Source of the DNA: Rugalucina vietnamica
Taxonomy: Eukaryota > Mollusca > Bivalvia > Lucinida > Lucinidae
Reading direction: 5' to 3'
Length of the DNA: 64,000 nucleotides
NCBI GenBank assembly: GCA_964017185.1
Contig: OZ024872.1
Coordinates: forward strand, 39,252,188 to 39,316,187
Below the pieces are notes generated by a model. The model saw only the letters and a program-made list of their open reading frames with translations. It was not told where the DNA came from and searched no databases. Shown piece by piece: positions 10,620-21,055 of this stretch (the first letter of the stretch is position 1; every line of letters begins with the position of its first letter). Position numbers and translations under genes: made by a program.

Positions 10620-12180
10620 GCATTAAGGCAAAATCACTGAACCATGGAAGTTAACTATAACTACCTAAGATTTAGAGGTCTATACTGTGAAAGAAGTGTG
10701 TTCATATATCAACTGAGTGCCAAGACACAAGGCAAAATCACTGAACCGTAAAATAAGGTCACACTGACCTATAAGTATTTCAGGGTCAAAGGTCTAGTGA
10801 TACTTACTTACTTACGGCGCCCAGGGATCTCCATCGTCGGACAGCTTACTCAGTCTGTGAGTCCTGGTTTTTGATTCATCAGGATGTTTATCATGATTTA
10901 TTTGTTTGTTCTTGATGATTCATTGACTAGTTAGAGATTCACCACGAGGACCGAATAACTAACTAAATGTTATGAACCACTGCAGAAGCTGAGGGTGAGG
11001 TTATGGCCATGTAAAACCGGTTTAAGCCCGCCAGTAACTTTGTGTTACTGATCGTTCCTAGTCGATACTTCTGTGGTGGTTCTTTTTGTTTTATGTCTTG
11101 GTGTATAAAATTTTTTTGTGTTGTTGGCGCCTTATGTATGTTTTCATATTTTTAGTTAAGTTAAGGTAACTGAGTGGCCACCTATTGGGAAAATAGCTGC
11201 TCATTCGGCTTACGATATGTTTCATGGTATAAGTTCCTGATTGTTAGTTTGGTTTTTTCCCACCTCGGTTTTTGGAGTGGGAATCTTTTTTCTGATTGCG
11301 CCTTTTCCTGATCTTTGCCTACTTGTACCTTTTTACTCATAATGTGAAAGAAATATGATCATACACCCATTTAGTGTTGAGATATAAAGCAAAATCACTG
11401 ACCATGAAATTAGGTCATAGTGACCTATAAGTATGTTTGGGTTAATGGTCTGGTCATACTCATTCATAATCAGAAAGAAGTATGCAAAAATACCAACTGA
11501 GTGTCGAGATATAAGGCAAAATCACTGAACCATGAAATTAAGTCACAGTGACCCAGGAATACTTTACGGTCAAAGGTCTTGTCATACTCATACATATCCT
11601 GAAAGCAGTATGTCCATATACCAATTGAGTGCCGAGATATAAAGGAAAATCACTGAACCGTGAAATCAGGTCATATTGACCTAGGACTACTTTAGGGTCA
11701 AAGGTTTTGTCATACGCAAAGATAGTGTGAACGAAGTTTGTTCATAAACCACTTGAGTGCTGAAATATAAGGCAACGTCACTCAACCATGAAATTAAGTC
11801 ACAGTGACCTATAAGTATATTGGGGTCAAAGATCTGGTCATACTCACTCATAATCTGAAAAAAGTATGAAAATATACTAATTGAGTGTCAAGATATAAGG
11901 CAAAATCACTGAACTGTGAAATTAGGTCACAGTGACCTAGGACTACTTCAGTGTGAAAGGTCTTGTCATAAGCAAACATACTTTGAAAGAAGTTTGTTCA
12001 TAAACCATTTGAGTACCGAGATATAAGGCAAAATCACTGAACCGTGAAATTAGGTCACAGTGACCTATAAGTATATTGGGGTCAAAGGCCTGGTCGTACT
12101 AACTCATAATCTGAAAGAAGTAAGAAAATATACTAATTGAGTGTCAAGATATAACGCAAAATCATTGAACCATGGAAAGT
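10620..12180 (+). repeat. 128-bp tandem array
   Basis: The landmark GGCAAAATCACTGAACC recurs near 10625, 10730, 11387, 11515, 11645, 11772, 11898, 12028 and 12156. Spacing in the clean part is 126-130 bp. Each unit carries GGTCACAGTGACC, itself an inverted repeat, and a GGGTCAAAGGTCTGGTCATA segment. Units differ by point changes, so the array is old. It is split by the PLE tail. Confidence 0.85.
10814..11336 (+). mobile_element. PLE 3' tail fragment inserted in the 128-bp array
   Basis: This is the longest well-kept tail outside 55384-56018. It starts at GGCGCCCAGGGATCTCCATC and runs through GAGATTCACCACGAGGACCG and the hairpin CAGTAACTTTGTGTTACTG (11033-11051) to TGCCTACTTGTACCTTTTT. It interrupts a repeat unit between GGTCTAGTGATACTTACT and CATAATGTGAAAGAA. 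Neighbouring units show the uninterrupted form, so the insertion is secure. TACT on both sides may be a short target duplication, blurred by a TACT run on the left. Confidence 0.85.
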
Positions 12181-12284
12181 AGGTCAACCGACCCTTACCG
12201 TCGTGACACACAAGACAGTGTCAAAAAGTCAAAAGATGAATGACCAACCATCTTCCTAAGTTGTTTCTATTAAGAAATAAAAAG

Positions 12285-12965
12285 AAAAAAATTGGTGTTC
12301 TAGATTTTTACCTCTAGCCCCGCCCCCCTGACTCCGACCCGGTCGGATGCCATGGAACCTAAAGTGTACGAAGTATGAATGCTTTATGATAAGTTGTTGT
12401 CAAGATATGGACTCCTTGTAAAAGTTACACAGCAGTACATCTATTTTTACAGTGTTCTAGTTTTTAACCTCCAGCCCCACCCCCAGGCATGGACCCAGAG
12501 AGCCGATGCCATGAAATGAAACTCAACCCTACAGGGTACCTATGGTCCCAGTATGAAAGCCCTCTGATAAAATGTTTTCAACATATAGACTTCTAGAATA
12601 CAATATCACAGAAAAGCCATTATTATTAATGGTGTTCTAGATTTTAACCTCTAGCCCCTCCCCCTGACATGGACCCAGGGACCTAATGCTATGGAATGAA
12701 AGCCGACCCTACAGGGTGTCAATGGCCCAAGTATCAATGCTTTCTGATGAGTGGTTGTCAAGATGTGGACTTCTAGAAAACCTTAACACAATAACAGCTA
12801 TATTTTAAGGTGTTCTAGATTTTAACCTCCAGCCCCACCCCCCAGGCTGGACCCAGGGGCCCGATGCCATGGAATCTAACCCTACAGGGTATCTATGGTC
12901 CAAGTATGAATGCTTTCTGATGAGTTGTTGTCAAGATATGGACTTCTAGAAAACTTTAACGCAAG
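12285..12965 (+). repeat. 160-180-bp tandem array
   Basis: GGTGTTCTAGATTTTAACCT-like starts occur near 12293, 12453, 12633 and 12808. Each is followed by a C-rich AGCCCC(A/G)CCCCC segment, GATGCCATGGAA and a GTCAAGATATGGACTTCTAG segment. There are four units in all, and it belongs to the element spanning 10520-13072. Confidence 0.8.
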
Positions 12966-13089
12966 TGTGACGCGCACGGGAACGGGAACGGGAACGGGAA
13001 CGCACACGGGAACGGGAACGTGGACGACCGGGGTGACTGCAATAGCTCTATGCACTTCGTGCAGTCGAGCTAAATATAAATAACAATAG

Positions 13090-13423
13090 ATACACTTGAA
13101 ATTAAGACCCTAACAAAGGTCGGAAGGAACGGACAATACAATTGTAAACGTTGTTAACAGGTTTAAAAATGTAAAGGTAGTTCCATGGTGAAAATGATGT
13201 AGATGAGTGAAGGACAAACAGAAACAAAAGCCAGGACTTACGGTACTCTGGAAGAAAGATTAGATTAAACCAAAACTGAAGGCACCATCACAGAATGGAC
13301 ATTACATGTAGCATCATAAATTCATAAGTACTTACGATAAAATTGTGCTCGCTAACCCGGCACAACCTAACATTATTTTTATAATCTACGTATAAAACGA
13401 AAATTCAATAATCCGTTACTTAA
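13090..13423 (+). repeat. Dispersed repeat R2, left part
   Basis: It shares GTTCCATGGTGAAAAT and a following ACGGTACTCTGG...CACCA(T)CACAGAATGG pattern with 18130-18240, and ends AATAATCCGTTACTTAA like 19296-19312. It is then interrupted by the TACGAT element and resumes at 14815. Confidence 0.6.
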
Positions 13424-14814
13424 GCCTAGGTTACATTTGCCCCGATCATCGTACGATTTTTCGGTCTGCGATTTTCTCTACGATTTTTAGACATCGTAGG
13501 AGATCGTGGGCTACGACGTATGTGTTAACAATTCATACGGGCATCGTGCGATTTTTTGATCTGCCATTTGTCGACGTTCTCATACAAAAACGCAAGGCGA
13601 TCGTACGGCAGTCGTATGTCTCCGCAGATAGTACGTAGATATCGTAGGGATCCCGTGCGTTGTCCGTACGGAGTCCCTATACGTTTTGATACAAAACGCA
13701 AGGAGGCCGCACAGTAGTCGTAGGGTCTCCGCAGACTGTTAGTGGATATCGTACGGAGTCCCTTGGACTTCTGACTGATGCCTTGGTTACATTTGGCCTA
13801 CGATTAGCTTGCGATGATCGTACGATGCCATTTTTTGCATTTTCGTGCGGCCTCCGCAGGGTGACCTTACGATGTCCCTACGATTCTACGACTTCCTACG
13901 ATCTCCGTAGCCTCTACGATCTTGTAATAGTCTGCACTATTACAAATTTTAAAATCGTAAGACCGTAGACCGTAGACACGTCGTAGGGCATTATACGGGC
14001 ACCGTACGGATACCCTGCGATAATCGAGCGGTCACCGCACGATTTTTTTATGATAATTTGGGAACAAAAATCGTACAGTGATCGTAGGGAGGCCGCAAGG
14101 AATCATGCCTAGTAGGTTACATTTGCCCCGATCATTGTACGATTTTTCGGTCCGCGATTTCCCTACGATTTTTTAAAAATCGAATGTGATTATGGGCTAC
14201 GACGTAGGTGTTTACAATTCATACGGGCATCGTTCGATTTCTTGTTCTAGCTTTCTTCGATGTCCTGAGTCGGAACTGTTTGGAGATCGTAGGGAAATCA
14301 AAGGGTCTCCGCACACTTTAAGTTGAAATCGTACGGAGCCCGTGCGATGGCCGTTAGGAATCCTTACGATTTCTTGCGGTCTCCCTACGATAGCCGTACG
14401 ATGTTAGGTGTCCGTACGATTTTCATAAACTTGTGATATAACCGTACGGATGCCGCACGATCACCCTAAAGGTCTACGATTATCTTATTATTTTAGTCCC
14501 CAAATTATCATAAAACCGTGCGGTGACCGCACGATCATCGCAGGGTTTCCGTAAGGCGCCCGTACGATGATGCTACCTACGACGTGTCTACGGGCTACGG
14601 TCTTACGATTTTTAAAATTTGTAAAAGTGCAGACTACTACAAAATCGTAGAGGCTACGGAGATCGTAGGAAGCCGTAGGAAGTCGTAGGAAGCCGTAGGA
14701 AGCCGTAGAATCGTAGGGGCATCGTAGGGTCACCCTGCGGAGACCGCACGAAAATGCAAAAAATGGCATCGTACGATCATCGCAAGTTAATCGTAGGGCA
14801 AATGTAACCTAGGC
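13424..14814. mobile_element. TACGAT-word TIR element
   Basis: The ends are perfect inverted copies of GCCTAGGTTACATTTGCCC. Almost the whole interior is built from TACGAT/ATCGTA, CGTACG and GCGATTTT words on both strands. Two more terminus-like sequences lie inside, near 13774 (CCTTGGTTACATTTGGCC) and 14107 (GCCTAGTAGGTTACATTTGC). The parts 13424-13773 and 14103-14460 are direct copies. The part 13774-14106 is an inverted copy of 14460-14814, so four units of about 350 bp are arranged Q+, P+, Q+, P-. The ORFs of 61 and 93 codons on opposite strands are translations of the inverted P units. There is no transposase. It sits in repeat R2, whose uninterrupted form is near 19306-19312. Confidence 0.8.
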
Positions 14815-14973
14815 TTTAGTTTTAGCATGCTCATAAAACAATACCCTCTTTATATGATGACAAAGCATAAAGGCTGCACTTCATTAGCTGCCATTGATTA
14901 CTGCTGTCATCAGCAGATAAAGTCGCAGCTTTTCCTGTTATTTCTGATACCATGCAGCCATAGTACACATTTA
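14815..14973 (+). repeat. Dispersed repeat R2, right part
   Basis: CATAAAACAATACCCTC, GGCTGCACTTCATTAGCTGC and TACTGCTGTCATCAGCAGA are shared with 19325-19450 and 37785-37940. It is the continuation of 13090-13423 after the TACGAT insertion, and it is cut again by the small element that follows. Confidence 0.7.
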
Positions 14974-15212
14974 GGCCTCGTTTCCACGGACGATTTTTCT
15001 TTGACAAAGTATGTTTGTCGCAGAAAAATATGCTTGTGTAAACTCAACTCTGTGGCGAAGTGTCATCATCACATGTGACAAAGGTGGAGTTGCAAAGGTG
15101 AGCGAGTTAAGTAATATAAGTAATCTTTGCTGTGTGTGAACGCAAACTCATTGCCAAAGTTTCTGTGACAAATAATCTTCGTCAGAGAAAAAATTGTCCG
15201 TGGAAACCAGGC
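14974..15212. mobile_element. Small TIR element ending GCCTCGTTTCCACGGAC
   Basis: GCCTCGTTTCCACGGACGAT at the left and the inverse of GCCTGGTTTCCACGGACAAT at the right are terminal inverted repeats, extending through a GATTTTTCTTTGAC-like segment. The 239-bp interior repeats TTTGTCGCAGA, TTGCCAAAG and CTTTGTCA words on both strands. R2 copies without it run through at about 37917 and 19450. Its terminus resembles those of the TACGAT and TCACACTAG elements. Confidence 0.7.
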
Positions 15213-15804
15213 TTCAATCTATATCGGCCAGTGTTTTATTACAGTGACTGATATAACGAAGGACTCGAATTAAGATGTGGTTCATATGCAACCTTGCTCT
15301 CTCTCTGTAATAGTGTGTTCAGTTTGCTTCTATCAGCCGCAGCACATGCTAAGGTATACTTCCACTCTTTTATCAGTTCCTCTCATTTTAAGTTCTCATG
15401 ACTTTTAGCAAACAGCATTGACAACTTATTCATAATTTTCTTAATTTAACTTTCGTCATCCCTTCCCATGGAGGCTCCACATAAAATTTCACTTTAATTG
15501 TTGTTAGCTTTGGTTTGAAAGTATGTATGATTTGCATTCTCATTGAAACTGTTCCTGAGTATAACGTTTTACCAAGTAATCCAAATCAGTTCCTCGCCAC
15601 TTTACTCACCATAAAAGCGCACTGACAACGATTTATAAATTTCCCTTTCTTTTTTTAAATGATTGTAAACACGCGTAAAAAATCAGGTTCCTTGCATTAT
15701 TGAAGGAAAAAAAGCAAGGAACTTTGCCAAAAAGCATCATCATTCGTTTCTTTGAACAAAAATGTCATAATACTCAGTTTCGATAATCTTTACGTACCAT
15801 CTTT
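15213..15804. other. Unassigned stretch
   Basis: Short pyrimidine runs only. No ORF or repeat was recognised. Confidence 0.4.
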
Positions 15805-15992
15805 GAGTGCAAATATGTGAGTGGCCAACTCTAAGAAAATAGCTACAAAATCAGCTTATGTCAGCTTTGTATCGGCACCCGATACTGTCGAATTGTTTTT
15901 TCGCACTTCGGTATTGATTGTTGGACTCTGGTTCTGATTGCACCAGTTCCTAATCATTGCTTACTTTTACGCAATAGGCCGCGTATCTGCGT
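15805..15992 (+). mobile_element. PLE 3' tail, strongly decayed
   Basis: GTGAGTGGCCAACTCTAAGAAAATAGCT, a decayed TTTTTTCGCACTTCGG and GATTGCACCAGTTCCTAATC follow the same order as the end of the PLE tail at 55855-56018. Identity is clearly lower than in other copies, which suggests an older insertion. Confidence 0.6.
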
Positions 15993-16039
15993 ATCTCGTA
16001 CTTGTCAATACTAAAATCGTTTATCTGGCTGTGTCATCT

Positions 16040-16250
16040 TGGGGACATCAATGTTTTTTGTTATCGCCCGAGACAACTTAGAAAAGAAACAATGAGATGT
16101 TTATTGTTTAAGACATACAGACGCAACTAAATACTGTAATATCGCTCCCTGAATGACACATTGTTCATGTAAGTAAATAGCATGCAATGACCATTGCGTC
16201 AGACTTGCATTACATGTTCATGGTCAGCATGACAGAACTGCGTTCTGTCA
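16040..16250 (+). repeat. Dispersed module F, copy 1
   Basis: It shares CCGAGACAACTTAG, GACATACAG(A/G)CGCAACTAAA and CATGCAATGACCA with 39232-39480. It is non-coding. Confidence 0.6.
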
Positions 16251-16364
16251 GATCAACTCTTAATTAAAAAAACAACAGATAGTTTACATCAAAGGCGGAA
16301 ACGACCGTGCTCATTCAGAGTTACTTTTGAGACGCAACGTACCATACCATGCCTAAATAACTCT

Positions 16365-16620
16365 ATTAATGAGTCTAAAAGACCATCAGATGAATAAGCG
16401 TGCTTGACCGATCGGTCTTTCCCATGAATAAAGATTATGTGACAGGCCCTCGAATGAATACGTGTGATTGACAAATCGGTCTTCTTCATGAATAGAAATA
16501 ACATTTGCATGTGCTGTCTGTTCAATGTATCACTTCTTTCAAATTTGCATACAATGATGCCTGGTTTCAATTATCCATTATTTCATAGAGACATATATCA
16601 GCAAACTAAAGGATATATAA
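16365..16620 (+). repeat. Dispersed module E, copy 1
   Basis: CATGAATAAAGATTATGTGACAG, a second CATGAATAGA segment and GCATACAATGATGC are shared in order with 46385-46600. The two internal ATGAATA segments, about 75 bp apart, are also related to each other. Antisense and sense ORFs (74-93 codons) cross the module and I take them as chance. Confidence 0.6.
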
Positions 16621-16679
16621 ATACCAAAGAATTCACAAACCGCAGTACCCACGTGACAAATATTATGTTCATTTATTCA

Positions 16680-16862
16680 TATTCCTGAAGCGGATAAGCA
16701 CCTTTGTTTTCGTTATGCAGACATAGTACGATCCTCCAAATCCTTAATCCGAAATAGCAAGTCAATAAATAGCCTTATTCCGTGACTGAACAATCTGATT
16801 TGTGTCGGACCTGCTTGGTGACCCTTTAGACGCGGCTCGTGTCTCCGACTCTAGAGACTTTT
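16680..16862 (+). mobile_element. TGAGCC-type MITE, heavily decayed fragment
   Basis: CACCTTTGTTTTCG, ATAGTACGATCCTCC and TGTGTCGGACCTGC followed by GACGCGGCTC keep the order of this family's right half. Its left terminus is gone. This is a weak assignment. Confidence 0.4.
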
Positions 16863-16869
16863 TATTCCG

Positions 16870-17165
16870 CAAAACATGAGGACAATCACCTCGATTAAGC
16901 CTAATTACCATGTCTTATTATCCTATGATCTGTTAACCAGGAAATCACTTTATCTAAGTTTATAGGTCTTTTGGAGAAATATTTCTGTATATTGTGGTGG
17001 TAAATCGATCTTTTACATGCATGAAGGATATTGTCTCTGACAGTTTGATGCCAGCTCTGATTCCGTTCCTCATTTACCATTTTGAAATACTTCGCCGGGT
17101 TACAGGCCAGCGTAGCTCTTGTAAGGTACAGTAACACGACAAGATATTATCCATCGGTTTATTCC
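16870..17165 (+). repeat. Dispersed module D, copy 1
   Basis: The run ATCACCTCGATTAAGCCTAATTAC, TATAGGTCTTTTG and CTTTTACATGCATGAAGG is shared with 51840-52067 and with the MITE-interrupted copy at 48160-48730. The 78-codon minus-strand ORF inside is not kept in the other copies. Confidence 0.65.
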
Positions 17166-17599
17166 AAATAAAAAAAAATAAAGACCAATAACATGAATTT
17201 TTGGAAGTACTTTCATTAGTTCGCAATCCCAATAGCCAAAAATGTTTTTAAAACCCATTAGCGCCCTCTTGGAGCAGATTGCCGAGATTATGGTTTAATA
17301 AATACTTAAAGCTCAACACATCATCAACATATCACTGAAATCTTGTGTATTACATTTGAATATTTATAATGTTGTATGTTGGCATCCTACTGGTATTGCA
17401 CCGTCGTTGTGTCTGACAAATTACATATTATCGAAAGGATTATTGGCAAGAAGTATTTGCTTACGTGACAATATTTGTAAGAACATGATAATTTTGGTCT
17501 GACCTTACGTCTAATTCTGAAGAGCAGTATTGGGCCGTAAAACACAGTTGTGATTGAAATTAATACATTTTTGTTTCTGTCATAGTTTATCGCAATTTT
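17166..17599. other. Unassigned stretch
   Basis: Nothing supported. Confidence 0.35.
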
Positions 17600-17890
17600 T
17601 AGTTGGCGTGATTTGCATCTTGCAATTTGATGTAATTATTATTGACGTGGTTTTTGTTCAGTATATTTCGCTATTAAGTCTATGATGCTGTATAGCAACA
17701 CCGCCTTGATAAAATCACGCAAGTCTTAATGAGTAGAAATAAGGCTTCGTTTGTAAGACATATTAAAGAATTGATGAGTAAAGCGAAGCCTTCAGCATAA
17801 TTGGTATCAGGTTAAGTAAATTGACTAGTGGCACGATAGCCCACTGACACTCACGTCTTATAATATGTTTTTCCGGACCCGCTCCGAAGC
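17600..17890 (+). repeat. Dispersed repeat R1, copy c
   Basis: AATAAGGCTTCGTTTGTAAG, ATTAAAGAATTGATGAGTAA and GGCACGATAGCCCACTGACA match 25690-25800 and 36515-36625. Here R1 is followed by R2 (18050 onward), and a similar R1-then-R2 order holds at 36300-37945, so the two may be parts of one longer repeat. Confidence 0.65.
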
Positions 17891-18049
17891 CATGATTGAT
17901 AACAATGATTTTTAATTAAAATAATTTTGTAAATGACGAAAAATGAAAGATTTTGCCTTCGTATTATTTTTTGTGGTTGGCAGTTAACATATTTGTGTAA
18001 AATATACTTTTCACAGCTACGCAGCTGAAAATGAAATAACCTTCCACTT

Positions 18050-18300
18050 CCCACTGTCAGAAAAACACAGGTCTGGACAATACATTTTCAAATTGTCCTT
18101 TAAAAGACAAATTTAAAGACACATACAGTTCCATGGTGAAAATTTTGCGAGGGGAGATCGAACACAAAGAAAATCAGGACGTACAGTGCTGGCCCTTGAA
18201 GAAACTGAAATAACGACAACACTGAAGTCACCACAGGATGGTCATTAGCATCACAGTGCTTACCTTCTTCACTTAATTATGAACCTGTCGTGCACAAGCC
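18050..18300 (+). repeat. Dispersed repeat R2, second copy, left part
   Basis: CAGTTCCATGGTGAAAAT and ACTGAAGTCACCACAGGATG pair it with 13170-13310. It is interrupted at 18301 and resumes at 19254. Confidence 0.6.
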
Positions 18301-19253
18301 TTAAGGATGTTCGCTGCTAACATTTGACATTTCGGAACTTCCGGTTTTTCTTTTGTTGAATATCTCGAAAACGGTTGCAGATATTTTTCTAATATTTTAT
18401 ATTTGGATACATATTGATGATATGCATTGAATGAGCCATGAAAATTGTCAATCTAAAGAACTTTATTTTTTCACCCCATTTTCTGAAACTTTTCAGAAAA
18501 TTTTAGTTGTCAGTAAAATTTAGGGGGTAGGGTAGATTAAACTTGAATATTACACATCTTCAAATTAATTGCACGAGTTCGATGTTTGTTTTAGCAGCAG
18601 TATATGTGTATATAGTCTTCTAAGTCGGTCTTTCTGTCTTTGGTGTGCTAGTTTTAAAATTTTGGGTGGTTTTATGAAATGGGCTTTAAGAAACAAAACA
18701 GACGAAAAAAGGCTTAAAATGGCGATTTTCAAGTTGTTGGTGCTCTCTTATATGCACACTACCCTATATATTTCTTTCTTTTATTCGAACAATATTACGA
18801 AGTTCTATATTGTGTGAAAATACAAGAAAAAGTTTGAATCAACAAATATGGGTTTGGCACATTTCAAAATATTGATTTTTTTCCGACTTTTCAAGTATGG
18901 GGGTAGGGTTGGAAAACGACTCGTAAAATTTTGTCATCCACTTCAAGTTGCAAATTTTTCATTGCTTTTGGTCCAAAATAGTCTGCATTACGTAAATATT
19001 ATGAATTTTGAAAGCACTCTAGGTGTATTTTTGTTCATGACAGGTATGTTTCAAAGAATTGAAAATTAAATTAATTTTTCTAAATTTAAAACAAAGTGTT
19101 CAGAGGACTCATTCACAGGCCTGTGGCTCGAAAAAATGCACACTACCCTATACTTATTTTGTTTTCAAATGTCTTGTGTTGTAATTTGGAATCAAAAAAG
19201 AGTGGTTAGAAAAAAAGTTTGAATACTTTTTCATTGGCAGCGAACATCCTTAA
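18301..19253. mobile_element. TTAA-flanked TIR element
   Basis: TTAAGGATGTTCGCTGC at the left and GGCAGCGAACATCCTTAA at the right are inverted repeats of about 18 bp ending in TTAA on both sides. TTAA could be a piggyBac-like target duplication or simply part of the repeat. The interior repeats GCACACTACCCTAT (18754, 19137) and the inverse TAGGGT(A/T)G words (18526, 18900). Two ORFs of 73-82 codons have no recognisable domain, and no transposase is present. Confidence 0.65.
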
Positions 19254-19480
19254 TTTACTAAATACTTCAGTGCAATGCATTAAGCATACCATCAATAATC
19301 CGTTATTTAATTCTTCATATCATGATCGTAAAACAATACCCTTGTTACGAGGTAACAAAGCATTGAGGCTGCACTTCATCAACTACCATTGATTATTACT
19401 GCCATCAGCTGAGATCGTGACAGCGTTTTCTGCTATTCCCGATACCGTCACATTACAGCTTTTATAAGTAAATCGTCACA
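19254..19480 (+). repeat. Dispersed repeat R2, second copy, right part
   Basis: AATAATCCGTTATTTAA passes straight into CGTAAAACAATACCC here, so this copy shows the site that the TACGAT element occupies in the first copy. AGGCTGCACTTCATCAACTACC and the following 100 bp match 14870-14970. Confidence 0.7.
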
Positions 19481-20523
19481 TTCCAGCCTGTTACTGTGAC
19501 GGTTAGTATTTGTCTATCATCGCATGGTATCTGGTAAAGTTGCTTCCTACAACCACGATTCATTGTACATGCCAATTAATGCTTCTACCAGGCAAGAAGC
19601 TCACATTAATGAACTGAGCCATACTTAAAACGCAACATATTTTGGGCGATTTTTCATACTAACTCTTTGGCCATCCATGGCTGATAGGTCATGTTCACCG
19701 ATGTGTGACAGAAACTTTTATCCGAGAAATACGACTTGTTAGACCTCGATTCAGTTTAGAAAACAGTGCATTCAAGGGAATAGCAAACGATATTCTGACC
19801 TTTGTGTAATTGAAATCAGTGAATTGAGACGGTTCGGCCATGTTTTAGGGTGGTATCATTCACGAGGAAAAGGGTCGTAACCAGAGGTCACATGACCGTC
19901 TAAGTACATACATGTATAATGAGACATTGTTTAAGCTCATTTGAGCATCCAATTCATTAACCGGTACTGATTTCCAGCAAGGCGATATTTTCCAATATAC
20001 TGAGCCAACAATGTCGAAGAAATGTGTTCGTCAACACAGTCAGCTGATTTTGCGTCAAAAGGATAGATTTGGGATGAACAAGACCTGTCCAAAATCGGCA
20101 ACACCAACCCCGTCCAGTTAGAGCAGGCCGTCATCAATATATTGAATAGTTTTCCGTTCCCAGTTGTTATTCCTTATATTCTATTAAGATTCGTTACAAC
20201 GCAGATGCATTTGCAGTAATCGCAACACAAGGTTTTTTATGTAATATTTAATAATGTTCAATGGGTACCCTAACTAACAACCCCCCCCCCCCAAAAAAAA
20301 AGCTTAAAATCAGTCGACATCTAAAATGGTAACTTGTCAGGGATCATTGCGCAGCACTGCCCTCCAAAATGGGCTATTTTACAAACGGTGAGTAGAGACA
20401 TAAATTTAGAAAATGATCATAAACCTCAACCCAGTAATAGGTACACCACGAATGCACCATCTGCATGCAGTGTGGCCGGAAGTTTCGACTTCCAGATGCC
20501 AACAAGATAAATCCAACAACACT
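19481..20523. other. Unassigned stretch with a C/A homopolymer block
   Basis: No gene was recognised. A run of about 13 C followed by 9 A lies at 20280-20301. Short ORFs on both strands around 19937-20562 have no domains. Confidence 0.4.
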
Positions 20524-20912
20524 AAAAAGGTACAAGTAGGCAATGATCAGGAAATGGTGCAATCAGAAAGAAATTCCCACTCCATAAACCGAGGGGCGGG
20601 GAAAAATAAAAATACACTAAGGTACTTATACAAGGAAAACATATAGTAAGCCAAGTGAGCAGCTATTCCCCAATAGGCGGCCACTCAGTTACCTGAACTG
20701 AACTAAAATATGAAAACGTACATAAGGCTAAAACAGCACAAACATTCGACTCCAAAACACAAAACATTAAGAACCACAGCAGAAGTATCGCCTTGGAACG
20801 ATCAGTAATATAAAATTACTGGGGGGGGGGGGCTTAAACCGATTTTACAGGGCCCTAACCTCACCCTCATCTTCTGCAGTGGTTCACAACATTTAGTTAT
20901 TTGTTCGGTCCT
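20524..20912 (-). mobile_element. PLE 3' tail fragment, minus strand
   Basis: On the minus strand this runs from the GAGGACCG-like segment through the tail to TGCCTACTTGTACC (20530-20543 as the complement). The conserved hairpin is damaged: a G-run at 20821-20832 sits where other copies have the CAGTAAC stem. The tail is 5'-truncated. A second, plus-strand piece begins just to the right. Confidence 0.75.
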
Positions 20913-20935
20913 TTCTCGCGTCCAAGAATGAACAT

Positions 20936-21055
20936 TACGGGTAGTACGATATGTTTTCATAGTATGTGCCTGCTTGTTAATTCAGTTTTTCCCACCTCGT
21001 ATTTTGGAGAGTGACTCTCTTTCTAATTGCGTCTGATCGTTGCCTACTGAGACAG
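20936..21055 (+). mobile_element. PLE 3' tail fragment, plus strand
   Basis: ATATGTTTTCATAGTA, TTTTTCCCACCTCG, GGAGAGTGACTC and TGCGTCTGATCGTTGCCTAC are the last 120 bp of the PLE tail. Together with 20524-20912 it forms a head-to-head inverted pair of tails. Confidence 0.65.

Larger units (their letters stand above)
10520..13072 (+). mobile_element. Tandem-array element with subterminal inverted repeats (Helentron/pearl-like?)
   Basis: The left end has a hairpin GCTGTCGCAGGACAGC (10528-10543) followed by GCTCGACTGC (10546-10555). The right end has the exact inverse GCAGTCGAGC (13061-13070), overlapping a hairpin TGCACTTCGTGCA, then TAAAT. Between them lie a 128-bp tandem array, then a 160-180-bp array, then a short CACGGGAACGGGAACGGGA run. 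Subterminal inverted repeats, a 3' hairpin and a tandem core are the layout of Helentron-associated and mollusc pearl/CvA elements. The assignment is an inference, with no Rep/helicase ORF present. A PLE tail is inserted at 10814-11336. Confidence 0.55.

Noticed and set aside
10620..12180. CRISPR array
   Set aside because: The period is 126-130 bp with related sequence throughout and no short-repeat/unique-spacer alternation. The same holds for the other tandem arrays here.
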